64,000 nucleotides of DNA from Vicingaceae bacterium. Its GTDB lineage: Bacteria; Bacteroidota; Bacteroidia; Flavobacteriales_E; Vicingaceae. Position 1 is the stretch's first letter. Every line of letters begins with the position of its first letter. Position numbers and translations under genes: made by a program. The notes beneath the pieces are model-generated. The model was not told the origin of the DNA. It searched no databases and saw only the letters and a list, made by a program, of their open reading frames with translations. The stretch covers positions 1-64,000 of the forward strand of contig JAOKVV010000002.1 in NCBI GenBank assembly GCA_028336925.1, read 5' to 3'. Positions 48,735 to 57,642 of this stretch are shown piece after piece.

Positions 48735-50039
48735 ATGGGAACTTTTGAAATTGAAGGTGGTAAACGATTAAAAGGTGAACTTATTCCTCAGGGAGCCAAA
48801 AATGAAGCATTGCAGGTTTTGTGTGCAGTGCTTTTGACTCCGGAGCGAGTAATCATTGATAAGGTTCCAAATATAGTTGATGTAAATAAATTGATTGATT
48901 TACTTGCTGATCTAGGTGTAAAAGTAGAGCAACTATCTGAAGAGAAATATGCATTCCAAGCCGATGAAATCAACATTGAATACCTGAATTCAGAAACTTT
49001 TAAAAAGAAAGGATCTAGCTTGAGAGGATCTGTAATGATTTTAGGCCCACTATTAGCTCGATTTGGTAAAGGATACATTCCAAAACCAGGTGGAGATAAA
49101 ATTGGTAGAAGACGACTAGATACTCACTTTTTAGGATTTGAGCAGTTGGGGGCAGAGTTTATTTACAACGAGCAAAGCAAGTTTTATAAAGTAAATGCAA
49201 AAAACCTAAAGGGAACTTACATGCTTCTTGACGAAGCGTCAGTTACAGGAACTGCTAATATAATTATGGCTGCTGTAATGGCAGAAGGATTGACAACTAT
49301 CTATAACGCTGCATGTGAGCCTTACATTCAGCAATTGTGCAAAATGCTCAACAGTATGGGCGCACAAATTGAAGGTGTAGGTTCTAATTTAATTAAGATT
49401 TCAGGTGTTGATAAGTTAGGTGGTTGTGAGCATAAGATCTTGCCGGATATGATTGAAATCGGCAGTTTTATTGGCTTAGCTGCAATGACGCAATCAGAAA
49501 TAACGATTAAAGATGTATCTTATGACGATTTAGGTCGAATTCCCTCCGTGTTTCAAAGTTTAGGTATAAAATTGGAAAGAAGAGGCGATGATATATACAT
49601 CCCTTCTCAAGAAAGCTACGAAGTACAACCATTTATTGATGGATCTATTTTAACTATTTCAGATGCTCCATGGCCAGGCTTTACACCAGATTTATTGAGT
49701 ATTATTCTAGTTGTGGCCACTCAAGCTAAAGGTTCGGTATTGGTTCACCAAAAGATGTTTGAAAGTAGATTGTTCTTTGTCGATAAATTGATAGATATGG
49801 GAGCTCAGATCATATTATGTGATCCGCATAGAGCTACGATTATAGGAATGGACAAAAAGACTCCTTTAAGAGGAATTCAAATGACTTCACCTGATATTAG
49901 AGCGGGAGTTTCTTTATTGATTGCTGCCATGTCTGCAAAGGGAAAGAGTACGATACATAACATTGAACAAATTGATAGAGGGTATCAAAATATAGATACA
50001 CGATTAAACGCTTTAGGCGCAAGTATAAAAAGAATATAA
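48735..50039 (+). CDS. murA: UDP-N-acetylglucosamine 1-carboxyvinyltransferase (Asp-type active site)
   Basis: A 434-residue enzyme transferring enolpyruvate from PEP to UDP-GlcNAc, the first committed step of peptidoglycan synthesis. It opens with GGKRLKGELIPQGAKNEALQ (catalytic Lys in the AKN motif), and has SVMILGPLLARFGKGY, DEASVTGTANIIMAAV and PDIRAGVSLLIAAM. The loop that normally reads PGGCxIG reads PGGDKIG, with Asp121 (49095-49097) at the position of E. coli Cys115, the residue alkylated by fosfomycin. The remaining active-site segments are intact. Known Cys-to-Asp MurA enzymes are active and fosfomycin-insensitive. Confidence 0.95.
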   Translation: MGTFEIEGGKRLKGELIPQGAKNEALQVLCAVLLTPERVIIDKVPNIVDVNKLIDLLADLGVKVEQLSEEKYAFQADEINIEYLNSETFKKKGSSLRGSVMILGPLLARFGKGYIPKPGGDKIGRRRLDTHFLGFEQLGAEFIYNEQSKFYKVNAKNLKGTYMLLDEASVTGTANIIMAAVMAEGLTTIYNAACEPYIQQLCKMLNSMGAQIEGVGSNLIKISGVDKLGGCEHKILPDMIEIGSFIGLAAMTQSEITIKDVSYDDLGRIPSVFQSLGIKLERRGDDIYIPSQESYEVQPFIDGSILTISDAPWPGFTPDLLSIILVVATQAKGSVLVHQKMFESRLFFVDKLIDMGAQIILCDPHRATIIGMDKKTPLRGIQMTSPDIRAGVSLLIAAMSAKGKSTIHNIEQIDRGYQNIDTRLNALGASIKRI

Positions 50040-50059
50040 GAACACTAAAATTAAAGACG

Positions 50060-50611
50060 ATGAAAATTTTATGGACAATTCTTACAGTAGTTTGCTTAGC
50101 AGGTGCCATTTACAGTTTTACTCCTACTGTTGCTGAGCCAATATTTCAGGGTGAAAATGTTGGCTTAAAAATTGGAAATAAGGCTCCAAATATTTCGCTG
50201 AATGATCCTAATGGGAAAAAAATAGAATTGAATGATTTAAAAGGTCAGTTAGTTTTAATTGATTTTTGGGCAAGCTGGTGCAGACCTTGTAGAATGGAAA
50301 ACCCAAACGTGGTAGCTACCTACAAAAAATTTAAAGATCAGAAATTCAGAAATGGAAAGGGGTTTACTGTTTATGGTGTATCATTAGACCGTACAAAATC
50401 TGCATGGCAAAATGCAATTATGCAAGACGGTTTATTGTGGCCAAACCACGTAAGCGATTTAAAGTATTGGAGTTCTGAGGCTGCAGCGCAATATGCTATC
50501 AGGTCTATTCCTCAAGCATACTTAATTGATGGAGATGGAATCATCATTGGAAAAGGACAAGGTTTGAGGGGACAAGGGTTAACCAACACTTTAAATTCTT
50601 ACATCAAGTAA
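50060..50611 (+). CDS. TlpA-like thioredoxin family protein
   Basis: A 183-residue periplasmic or membrane-anchored thiol-disulfide protein. The N-terminal hydrophobic stretch (1-~22, MKILWTILTVVCLAGAIYSF) is a signal or anchor. The thioredoxin fold follows with APNISLNDPNGKKIELNDLK, the active site FWASWCRPCRMENP (CxxC is C-R-P-C) and the cis-Pro loop IRSIPQAYLID. Members reduce or oxidise exported proteins, for example in cytochrome c maturation. It stands 20 bp after murA and ends at a terminator. Confidence 0.9.
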   Translation: MKILWTILTVVCLAGAIYSFTPTVAEPIFQGENVGLKIGNKAPNISLNDPNGKKIELNDLKGQLVLIDFWASWCRPCRMENPNVVATYKKFKDQKFRNGKGFTVYGVSLDRTKSAWQNAIMQDGLLWPNHVSDLKYWSSEAAAQYAIRSIPQAYLIDGDGIIIGKGQGLRGQGLTNTLNSYIK

Positions 50612-50633
50612 AAAAAACATAAAACACATTATT

Positions 50634-50662
50634 AAAAGACAGGTCGGTGATCTGTCTTTTTT
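50634..50662 (+). terminator. Intrinsic terminator between the TlpA-like gene and grpE
   Basis: AAAAGACAGGTC (50634-50645) pairs with GATCTGTCTTTT (50649-50660), with one G-T pair, and is followed by T residues. It separates the murA/TlpA unit from the chaperone genes. Confidence 0.82.
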
Positions 50663-50683
50663 ATATTATACACCATGAGAAAA

Positions 50684-50711
50684 CTGTCAATTTGTCGGTA
50701 TTTTAAATTTG
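50684..50711 (+). promoter_or_regulatory. Possible grpE promoter/operator region
   Basis: TGTC repeats 8 bases apart (50685 and 50693), followed by TAAATTTG (50704-50711), a match to the -7 box, 47 bp before the preferred grpE ATG. No TTG lies at the normal distance, so this may be a stress-type promoter or a regulator site. It is inside the frame if grpE starts at 50675. Confidence 0.35.
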
Positions 50712-50758
50712 GCAAAAAAGTTGACTCTAGCTCAAAAAATGATAAAGGTAAATTGAAC

Positions 50759-51316
50759 ATGAAAGCAGAAGATAATGTACAAGATGAATCGTTAGAAAAC
50801 GATAACATTGAAAACACAGAAGCAGGAGAAGAAACATCAGGAAATGAGCCGATTGTAGAGCTAGATCCATTAGAAGAAAAAGAAATTCAGATTAAAGAGC
50901 TTAATGACAAATACTTAAGATTATATTCTGAATTTGATAATTATAGAAAAAGAACGCAAAAAGAACGTATAGAGCTCATCCAAACAGGTGGAGAGGATAT
51001 TTTTAAGGTATTACTCCCTATTATAGATGATTTTGAGCGAGCTCAAAAATCAATGGATGAAAAAGCTGATTATAAAACGCTTAAAGAAGGCGTAGATTTG
51101 GTTTATAACAAATTAGTAAGCAGCCTTACCGCAAAAGGTTTACAGCAAATGCCATCATCTGTAGGTGAAAAGTTCGACAGTGACGTACAAGAGGCTATTA
51201 CTCAAATCCCTGCTCCATCCGATGATATGAAGGGAAAAGTAATTGATGAAGTAGAGAAAGGTTACCTGCTTAAAGAAAAAGTAATTAGATACGCTAAAGT
51301 AGTAGTAGGGCAATAA
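50759..51316 (+). CDS. grpE: Nucleotide exchange factor GrpE
   Basis: A 185-residue co-chaperone that releases ADP from DnaK. The ATG at 50759 (MKAEDNVQDESLENDNIENT) is preferred: the in-frame ATG at 50675 adds 28 unconserved residues and starts 13 bp after a terminator, within promoter-like sequence. An acidic N-terminus leads to a long helix (LEEKEIQIKELNDKYLRLYS, EFDNYRKRTQKER) and a beta-domain with DSDVQEAITQIP and VIDEVEKGYLLKEKVIRYAK. dnaJ follows after 17 bp; dnaK is not in the window. Confidence 0.93.
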   Translation: MKAEDNVQDESLENDNIENTEAGEETSGNEPIVELDPLEEKEIQIKELNDKYLRLYSEFDNYRKRTQKERIELIQTGGEDIFKVLLPIIDDFERAQKSMDEKADYKTLKEGVDLVYNKLVSSLTAKGLQQMPSSVGEKFDSDVQEAITQIPAPSDDMKGKVIDEVEKGYLLKEKVIRYAKVVVGQ

Positions 51317-51333
51317 AAGATTGACATAAGATT

Positions 51334-52494
51334 ATGGCAAAAAGAGATTATTACGAAGTTTTAGGCGTTTCTAAAGGCGCTACTGAAAGTGAAATAAAAA
51401 AGGCTTACCGTAAGTTGGCGTTGAAGTATCATCCGGATAAAAACCCTGACGATAAGTCTGCTGAAGATAAATTTAAGGAAGCGGCAGAAGCTTATGAAGT
51501 TTTAAGCAATGCAGAGAAGAAGCAGCGATATGACCAATTTGGACATGCAGGTGCTCAAGGCGGCGGCGGCTTCGGCGGTGGCGGCATGAATATGGATGAC
51601 ATATTTTCACAGTTTGGTGACATTTTTGGCGGTGCTTTTGGCGGCGGCGGAGGTGGATTTGGCGGATTTGGTGGCGGTGGCCAAAGAGGTGGCAGACGCG
51701 TAAATCGCGGTAGTAACCTTCGCGTAAAAGTTACTCTTTCATTGAGCGATATCGTAAAAGGCGTAAAGAAGAAAATAAAACTGAACAAATATGTAAAGTG
51801 CGAACCTTGTGCAGGCTCTGGAGCTGAAGGTTCTAGTGGATTTTCTACTTGTGATACCTGTAAAGGTGCTGGCCAAGTAAACAGAGTTACCAATACATTC
51901 TTGGGTCAGATGCAAACAACTTCAACCTGCCCTACTTGTAGTGGTGATGGGAAAATTATTACCAATAAGTGTAATACCTGCTATGGCGATGGAATACAAA
52001 AAGGTGAAGAGGTAGTTGAAATAAATATTCCTGCGGGAGTAGAAGGTGGAATGCAGCTTTCTGTAAGCGGCAAAGGGAATATGGGACCAAAAGGTGGCAT
52101 AGCCGGAGATCTTATTGTCGTTATAGAGGAAGAGGAACATGCAGAATTAAAGCGTGATGGCTTGAATCTTTTATACGATTTACACATTAGCTTCACCGAT
52201 GCAGTATTGGGTGGATCTGCAGAGATACCAACTGTAGGCGGAAAGGTGAAGGTAAAAATAGATGAAGGAACTCAAGGCGGAAAGGTACTCCGATTAAAAG
52301 GTAAAGGTATTGCTGAATTAAACGGATACCGCACAGGGGATTTATTAGTGAATGTAAATATTTGGACACCTCAAAAACTTTCTAAAAATGAGAAAGAAGT
52401 GATTGAAAAATTGAGAGATTCTAAGAATTTTCACCCACAACCGACAGAGAAAGATAAAGGGTTTTTCGAACGAATGAAAGATCAGTTTAGATAG
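51334..52494 (+). CDS. dnaJ: Chaperone protein DnaJ
   Basis: A 386-residue type-A J-protein that delivers clients to DnaK and stimulates its ATPase. The J-domain (1-~70) has the HPD motif in [10 protein letters not shown]; next a Gly/Phe-rich region (about 72-125), four zinc-binding CxxCxGxG repeats ([32 protein letters not shown]) and C-terminal substrate-binding domains. The GC-rich, glycine-coding linker makes a local GC peak (51560-51700). Transcribed with grpE and ended by a terminator. Confidence 0.96.
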   Translation: MAKRDYYEVLGVSKGATESEIKKAYRKLALKYHPDKNPDDKSAEDKFKEAAEAYEVLSNAEKKQRYDQFGHAGAQGGGGFGGGGMNMDDIFSQFGDIFGGAFGGGGGGFGGFGGGGQRGGRRVNRGSNLRVKVTLSLSDIVKGVKKKIKLNKYVKCEPCAGSGAEGSSGFSTCDTCKGAGQVNRVTNTFLGQMQTTSTCPTCSGDGKIITNKCNTCYGDGIQKGEEVVEINIPAGVEGGMQLSVSGKGNMGPKGGIAGDLIVVIEEEEHAELKRDGLNLLYDLHISFTDAVLGGSAEIPTVGGKVKVKIDEGTQGGKVLRLKGKGIAELNGYRTGDLLVNVNIWTPQKLSKNEKEVIEKLRDSKNFHPQPTEKDKGFFERMKDQFR

Positions 52495-52546
52495 AGAACG
52501 CTGCACAGCTAGACTTTAGACATTAGAATTTTATATATGATTAATT

Positions 52547-52581
52547 AAAAAGGGGCTTCAAGGTAATTGGAGCTCTTTTTT
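52547..52581 (+). terminator. Intrinsic terminator after dnaJ
   Basis: A 15-bp stem with three G-T pairs, arms 52547-52561 and 52567-52581 around loop GGTAA, ending in TTTTTT. It lies 53 bp after the dnaJ stop. Confidence 0.8.
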
Positions 52582-52898
52582 AATAGTCAAATCAACTTAT
52601 CACACCTACAATATAAGCCAAATACAGTTGGTCCTTCGGAGTTAATAAGGTTGTATCATTCCTGCGAGATTGCATTGCGTGCAAATCAAATATATCCAAT
52701 TAATAACAGAAAAATAGTTTTAATTAATATAATTATTCAAGTTTTTTTTACGAAAACAGTGATTTAGTTAATGCTAATCCAATTCTTTATATCAAACTTT
52801 TCTTCTACATTAAAATTAAAATCCTTCAATATTTATTACAAACGGTTTTGCATAGCATACGGATTTGTTTAGTTTAGACCTATCAAATTAATATAACT
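52582..52898. other. AT-rich intergenic gap without a recognisable gene
   Basis: About 317 bp between the dnaJ terminator and the ABC transporter gene. A 66-codon open frame (52567-52767) has no conserved features and begins in the terminator stem, so I do not call it. No tRNA, hairpin or clear -7/-33 box pair was seen. Confidence 0.6.
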
Positions 52899-53837
52899 AT
52901 GAGTAACCTATTAGTTGCTGAATACATCACCAAGACCTATCAAAATCATACGGCCTTAAATGATGTGAGCATTTCAGTTCCCGAACAATCTATCTTTGGC
53001 TTATTAGGGCCAAATGGAGCAGGAAAAACTTCTTTAATTCGAATTATCAACCAAATAACCGGACCGGATAGTGGAAAAATCCTATTCAACGGAAAACCAT
53101 TGGCCGCGAAACACATCGAACAAATTGGCTACCTTCCTGAAGAAAGAGGTCTTTATAAAAAGATGGAAGTCGGGGAACAGGCACTGTACCTTGCCCAACT
53201 AAAAGGAATGGAAAAGTATGAGGCGAAGAAAAAGCTAAAATACTGGTTTGAAAAATTTGATATAGCGCCTTGGTGGAATAAAAAAATTGAAGAACTTTCC
53301 AAAGGTATGGCGCAAAAAGTACAGTTTATTGTAACGGTATTGCATGAACCTAAACTATTGATTTTAGATGAACCATTTAGTGGTTTTGATCCTATTAATG
53401 CCAACCTAATCAAGCAAGAGATCCTTAGTTTAAGAGAAAAAGGGTCTACTATCGTACTTTCTACGCATAATATGGGATCGGTAGAAGAAATTTGCGAGCA
53501 CATTGCCTTGATTAATAAATCGAATGTAGTGCTAAGCGGTGGCGTGAAGCAAATCCAACAAGATTTTAAGGAAGGTATTTTCAACATTCAGTTTAAAGGA
53601 AATAAAATAGCGTTTACCAATGCATTATGGACAGGCGCTGAATTATTTGATTCTAAAGAAGCCGACGGAATTACCAACGCAACGGTAAGACTACTCAATT
53701 CTACACAACCGAATGATCTACTAAAGGCTATACTTCCGGAAGTAGAAGTATTAGGTTTACAAGAAGTTATCCCAACGATGGGCGAAATATTTATCAAAAA
53801 AGTGCAAGAAGTAAAAAAGGAGGATAATCATGAATAA
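52899..53837 (+). CDS. ABC transporter ATP-binding protein, NatA-like
   Basis: A 312-residue ATPase of an ABC-2 exporter. Walker A GPNGAGKTSLIRI, Q-loop region GYLPEERGLYKKM, signature LSKGMAQKVQF (degenerate LSGGQ, usual in this subfamily), Walker B LLILDEPFSGFDP and the H-loop STHNMGSVEE are present; the last ~90 residues are the DUF4162-like C-terminal domain. NatA-type proteins export Na+ or small molecules; substrate unknown here. It overlaps the permease gene by 8 bp. Confidence 0.93.
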   Translation: MSNLLVAEYITKTYQNHTALNDVSISVPEQSIFGLLGPNGAGKTSLIRIINQITGPDSGKILFNGKPLAAKHIEQIGYLPEERGLYKKMEVGEQALYLAQLKGMEKYEAKKKLKYWFEKFDIAPWWNKKIEELSKGMAQKVQFIVTVLHEPKLLILDEPFSGFDPINANLIKQEILSLREKGSTIVLSTHNMGSVEEICEHIALINKSNVVLSGGVKQIQQDFKEGIFNIQFKGNKIAFTNALWTGAELFDSKEADGITNATVRLLNSTQPNDLLKAILPEVEVLGLQEVIPTMGEIFIKKVQEVKKEDNHE

Positions 53838-55155
53838 GACGGTATTAATTATCCAAAGAGAATACTTGACAAGAGTAAAAAAGAAGTCATTTATCGTCAT
53901 GAGTATATTGGGGCCGCTCTTAATTGCAGCTTTAATGATTGTTCCTACATGGTTAGCTAATCAGGATGAAGATGATCAAATAATAGAGGTGATTGATGAA
54001 ACTACACTTTTTATCAAAAAGCTAGAGAATACAGAAAATCTAAGTTTTCAATATTCTTACAGCTCGTTGGAGGAAGCAAAAGCTGATTTATATTCCTCAA
54101 AAACTACTGGAATTTTATTCATTCCTGATGTGGCGATTACTTCACCCAATACGATACAACTTTTTTACAAAAAGAAGCCTAGCTCCTCTTCCATGAGCTA
54201 TATGAAAACGGAACTATCCAATACGATAGAAGATAAAAAGCTCTTGGACTTTTTTCAAATTACAAAGGATCAGATTTCAGCTATAAAAACACCTGTACGA
54301 ATTGTTAGCAGCAAATTGAATGAAGATGGAGAAGAAAAACAATCAGGTGGCGGCGTGGCTATGGCTGTTTCATTTGCCTCTGCAATTTTTATCTACTTTT
54401 TTATCTTCCTTTTTGGAGTTCAGGTAATGCGTGGCGTAATTGAAGAAAAATCGAGCAGAATAATAGAAGTAATTATCTCTTCGGTAAAACCTTTCCAATT
54501 AATGATGGGGAAAATTATCGGAATTGCTTTGGTGGCATTAACTCAATTTTTACTTTGGGTGATTTTATCAGGTGTATTGATCATGGGAGTTTCTAAGGTT
54601 TTTGAAGATGAATTTGCGAAGGCAGAAAAAAATAGAGCAACCATAGAGCAGTTCAATCCAGATGCTGCTAAATTAGATGTGAACCAACAAGAGAACTTTA
54701 TTGCCAAAGTGCAGTCTAATTTAGAAATGATCAACTTTCCGTTAATTTTAGGTTGTTTCTTATTTTACTTTTTGGGGGGTTACCTTTTGTACTCTGCGCT
54801 TTTTGCCGCTATTGGTTCTTTGGTAGATCAAGAAGCAGATACACAGCAATTCATGATGCCGGTTACCATTCCACTGATATTTTCTTTCGTGATTGCACAA
54901 ACCGTCATAGACAACCCTGATGGCACATTGGCTTTTTGGACCTCCATTATCCCATTTACCTCACCAATTATCATGATGGTTCGATTACCATTTGGTGTTC
55001 CATGGTATGAATTGGTTATTTCTATGACAGTTCTAGTGGCTACCTTCATCGGCACGGTATGGTTTGCAGGTAAAATTTACCGAGTAGGAATTTTAATGTA
55101 TGGTAAAAAAGTGACGTACAAAGAAATTAGTAAATGGTTGTTTTATAAAAGCTAA
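53830..55155 (+). CDS. ABC-2 type permease, NatB-like
   Basis: A 441-residue membrane partner of the preceding ATPase. One N-terminal helix (about 20-38, FIVMSILGPLLIAALMIV) is followed by a large extracytoplasmic domain (~45-175) and then five to six helices (FASAIFIYFFIFLFGVQVM, FLLWVILSGVLIMGV, LGCFLFYFLGGYLLYS and others). The EEKSSRIIEVIISSVKPFQL stretch is the coupling region typical of ABC-2 permeases. The two genes form one unit by their 8-bp overlap. Confidence 0.92.
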   Translation: MNKTVLIIQREYLTRVKKKSFIVMSILGPLLIAALMIVPTWLANQDEDDQIIEVIDETTLFIKKLENTENLSFQYSYSSLEEAKADLYSSKTTGILFIPDVAITSPNTIQLFYKKKPSSSSMSYMKTELSNTIEDKKLLDFFQITKDQISAIKTPVRIVSSKLNEDGEEKQSGGGVAMAVSFASAIFIYFFIFLFGVQVMRGVIEEKSSRIIEVIISSVKPFQLMMGKIIGIALVALTQFLLWVILSGVLIMGVSKVFEDEFAKAEKNRATIEQFNPDAAKLDVNQQENFIAKVQSNLEMINFPLILGCFLFYFLGGYLLYSALFAAIGSLVDQEADTQQFMMPVTIPLIFSFVIAQTVIDNPDGTLAFWTSIIPFTSPIIMMVRLPFGVPWYELVISMTVLVATFIGTVWFAGKIYRVGILMYGKKVTYKEISKWLFYKS

Positions 55156-55157
55156 GA

Positions 55158-56087
55158 ATGAAAATAGCTGTTTTAGATTTAGGGACTAATACCTTTAACT
55201 TATTGATTCATCAAATCGATGGAGACGGTTTTTCTATTCTACACAAGGACAAAATTGCAGTAAAACTTGGAGAAGGAGGAATTATTCAAGGAATTATTCA
55301 ACCTGCTGCTTTTGAAAGAGGTTTAGATGCCATAGAACAACACTTGAATACGAGTAGTCAATTTGAAGTAGATAAAGTGATTGCTTTCGGTACTAGTGCA
55401 TTGCGGTCTGCTAAGAATGGAAATGAGTTTAAAGCCACAGTAAAACAACAATTAAACCTAGAAATAGTAATTATTGATGGGAATAGAGAGGCAGAATTGA
55501 TCTATAAAGGAGTAAAAAAGACCGACCTATTATCTGAAAGCCCTTGCTTAATTATGGATGTAGGCGGAGGAAGTACCGAATTTATTATTGGCAACAAGTC
55601 GGAGATTTTTTGGAAAAGGAGCTACCCCATTGGTGCAGCTCGACTTTTGGATCAATTTAAACACGAAGAGCCTATTCTTCCAAGCGAGATTAAGAACATT
55701 CAGAACTATTTGAATGGTCAGTTCACAGAATTAGAAGAACAGGTCAAGCAATTTGGAATTACTAAATTAATTGGTTCTTCAGGCTCATTTGAAACGTTAG
55801 CCGATATAATTTCATTCGAAAAAACTGATCAGAGTATATTTGATTCGCCTTTTACATCTTTGGAAATTGATTTAGAAAATTTACACCACCTTTTCCCAGA
55901 AATTCTATCAAGAAATGTAGCGGATAGATTAGCAATGAAAGGAATGCTGCCACTGCGTGTAGACATGATGGTGGTGGTGTGTATCTTTATCGAATTAATA
56001 TTAAAAAAATTAAATATTCAAACCGTTCACCTCTCTGACTTTGCAATGAAAGAAGGTATGATGGATGAACTAATAGCACAAATTTAA
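55158..56087 (+). CDS. Ppx/GppA family phosphatase
   Basis: A 309-residue ASKHA-fold phosphohydrolase of the short type. Motif 1 VLDLGTNTFNLLI, the AFGTSALRSAKNG segment, and motif 3 MDVGGGSTEFIIG with the IGSSGSFETL strand are conserved. Family members degrade polyphosphate to phosphate or pppGpp to ppGpp, linking to the stringent response; the short form without the C-terminal HD domain is common in Bacteroidota, and its substrate is not known. It starts 2 bp after the permease stop and precedes the response regulator by 4 bp. Confidence 0.9.
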   Translation: MKIAVLDLGTNTFNLLIHQIDGDGFSILHKDKIAVKLGEGGIIQGIIQPAAFERGLDAIEQHLNTSSQFEVDKVIAFGTSALRSAKNGNEFKATVKQQLNLEIVIIDGNREAELIYKGVKKTDLLSESPCLIMDVGGGSTEFIIGNKSEIFWKRSYPIGAARLLDQFKHEEPILPSEIKNIQNYLNGQFTELEEQVKQFGITKLIGSSGSFETLADIISFEKTDQSIFDSPFTSLEIDLENLHHLFPEILSRNVADRLAMKGMLPLRVDMMVVVCIFIELILKKLNIQTVHLSDFAMKEGMMDELIAQI

Positions 56088-56091
56088 TCCT

Positions 56092-57258
56092 ATGAGTACG
56101 ATTTTAATTATAGATGATGAGCGCCCGATTAGAAATGCCATGCGTGATATTTTGGAGTATGAAGACTACAAAGTGGATGAAGCAGAGGACGGACAAATAG
56201 GCTTTGATAAAATTAAAGCTGGAAAATACGATTTAGTTTTATGCGATATTAAAATGCCTAAGAAAGATGGCATTGAAGTATTGACGGCCATTATAAAAGA
56301 AGGAATAGATGTTCCCATTGTAATGATTTCAGGCCACGGAACCATAGAAACTGCAGTAGATGCCATAAAACAAGGAGCATTTGATTATATAGCAAAACCT
56401 CTAGACCTTAATAGATTACTGATTACGGTTAGAAACGCATTGGACAGAAGTGTATTGGTTGCAGAAACAAAACAACTTAAAAAGAAAGTAGACAAGAGTA
56501 AACTAACTGACATAGTGGGTGAAAGCGCTGCGATTATGGAGGTAAAAACCATGATTAACAAAGTAGCTACCACTGATGCCCGCGTTTTAATTACAGGTGG
56601 TAATGGAACCGGAAAAGAATTGGTCGCGAGAAGCATCCACCAAAACTCCAACAGAAAAAGTGCACCATTTGTAGAGGTAAACTGTGCTGCGATTCCTTCA
56701 GAATTGATAGAAAGTGAACTTTTCGGTCATGAAAAAGGCGCTTTTACCTCAGCTATCAAACAACGAAAAGGAAGATTCGAACAAGCTGAAGGTGGCACTT
56801 TATTCTTAGATGAAATTGGGGATATGAGTGCATCAGCTCAAGCGAAAGTTTTGCGAGCACTTCAGGAAAATAAAATTACTCGGGTTGGAGGTGAAAAAGA
56901 AATAAAAGTAAACGTCAGAATTTTAGCAGCTACCAACAAAAATCTGCTAGAAGAAATAAAGGCTGCTAATTTTAGAGAGGATTTATACCATCGGTTGAGT
57001 GTTATTTTGGTTGAAGTTCCATCGTTAAACGACCGAAAAGATGATATTCCCATATTGGCAAATCACTTTTTAGATAAAATTTGTGAAGATAATGGAATGC
57101 CTCAAAAAGAATTAACGGATTCTGCCATTAAAGAATTACAAGCCATCAACTGGACTGGAAATATTCGGGAGCTAAGAAATTTAATAGAGCGGTTATTAAT
57201 TCTATGTGATGGTAAAATAGAAGGCAGCGATGTAAAGAAATATTCTAATCCGAAGTAG
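56092..57258 (+). CDS. NtrC-type response regulator without DNA-binding domain
   Basis: A 388-residue regulator. The receiver domain (1-~120) has acidic-pair [10 protein letters not shown], phospho-acceptor Asp in [11 protein letters not shown] and Lys in YIAKPLDLN. The AAA+ domain (~145-370) has Walker [16 protein letters not shown], the sigma-54 contact loop GAFTSA (canonical GAFTGA, Gly to Ser), Walker [12 protein letters not shown], and the arginine finger region [10 protein letters not shown]. The protein stops at [13 protein letters not shown], just where the Fis-type helix-turn-helix would begin, so no sequence-specific DNA binding is expected. No partner kinase or rpoN gene is in the window. 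End of a four-gene tight cluster. Confidence 0.88.
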   Translation: MSTILIIDDERPIRNAMRDILEYEDYKVDEAEDGQIGFDKIKAGKYDLVLCDIKMPKKDGIEVLTAIIKEGIDVPIVMISGHGTIETAVDAIKQGAFDYIAKPLDLNRLLITVRNALDRSVLVAETKQLKKKVDKSKLTDIVGESAAIMEVKTMINKVATTDARVLITGGNGTGKELVARSIHQNSNRKSAPFVEVNCAAIPSELIESELFGHEKGAFTSAIKQRKGRFEQAEGGTLFLDEIGDMSASAQAKVLRALQENKITRVGGEKEIKVNVRILAATNKNLLEEIKAANFREDLYHRLSVILVEVPSLNDRKDDIPILANHFLDKICEDNGMPQKELTDSAIKELQAINWTGNIRELRNLIERLLILCDGKIEGSDVKKYSNPK

Positions 57259-57326
57259 GATGGTTTTGGGAGTGATAACAGTAAATTGAGGTAAAAGAAT
57301 TATCTTTTATTTATTTTAGCAAAGTA

Positions 57327-57540
57327 TAAACTTCAGCGTTAAGGATGATAAAAACAATCGTAAATCATCCACTTCGGCGCAGCTCAGCATAAACTTCTTC
57401 GCTCAGGATGACAAAACTTCTGTATATTATTCGACTAAGGTGAAAAAAATATATGTTTAGTAAAAAAGCTCTAACTCTTTTTTTGTCACATTAAACTACA
57501 ATACACCTTCTTTTGTCGCATTGAGCGGAGTCGAAATGGG
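57327..57540. repeat. Degenerate intergenic repeats (REP-like)
   Basis: Within a 384-bp gene-free gap, 57327-57353 and 57390-57416 are direct copies (22 of 27 bases identical) built on TCGCTCAGGATGACAAAA-like sequence, and 57513-57540 is an inverted, diverged copy containing GTCGCATTGAGCGGAGTCG. The core GTCATCCTGAGCGNAG (in either orientation) is a common interspersed repeat in Bacteroidota. The rest of the gap (57259-57326, 57541-57642) shows nothing coding. Confidence 0.65.
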
Positions 57541-57642
57541 CAAAAAAGTGTTGGTTATCCATCCATTTCAGTTAATAACTTCTAAAATGAATTTCTGTAA
57601 ATCTACTTTTTGGGATTAAAATTGTAAAAAATAGAAAAGAAG

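Noticed and set aside
51555-51893. 112-codon minus-strand frame rich in Pro
   Set aside because: It is the antisense shadow of the Gly-rich linker of dnaJ.
52567-52767. 66-codon open frame between dnaJ and the ABC transporter gene
   Set aside because: It starts inside the dnaJ terminator stem, shows no conserved features and has a composition like the surrounding non-coding sequence.
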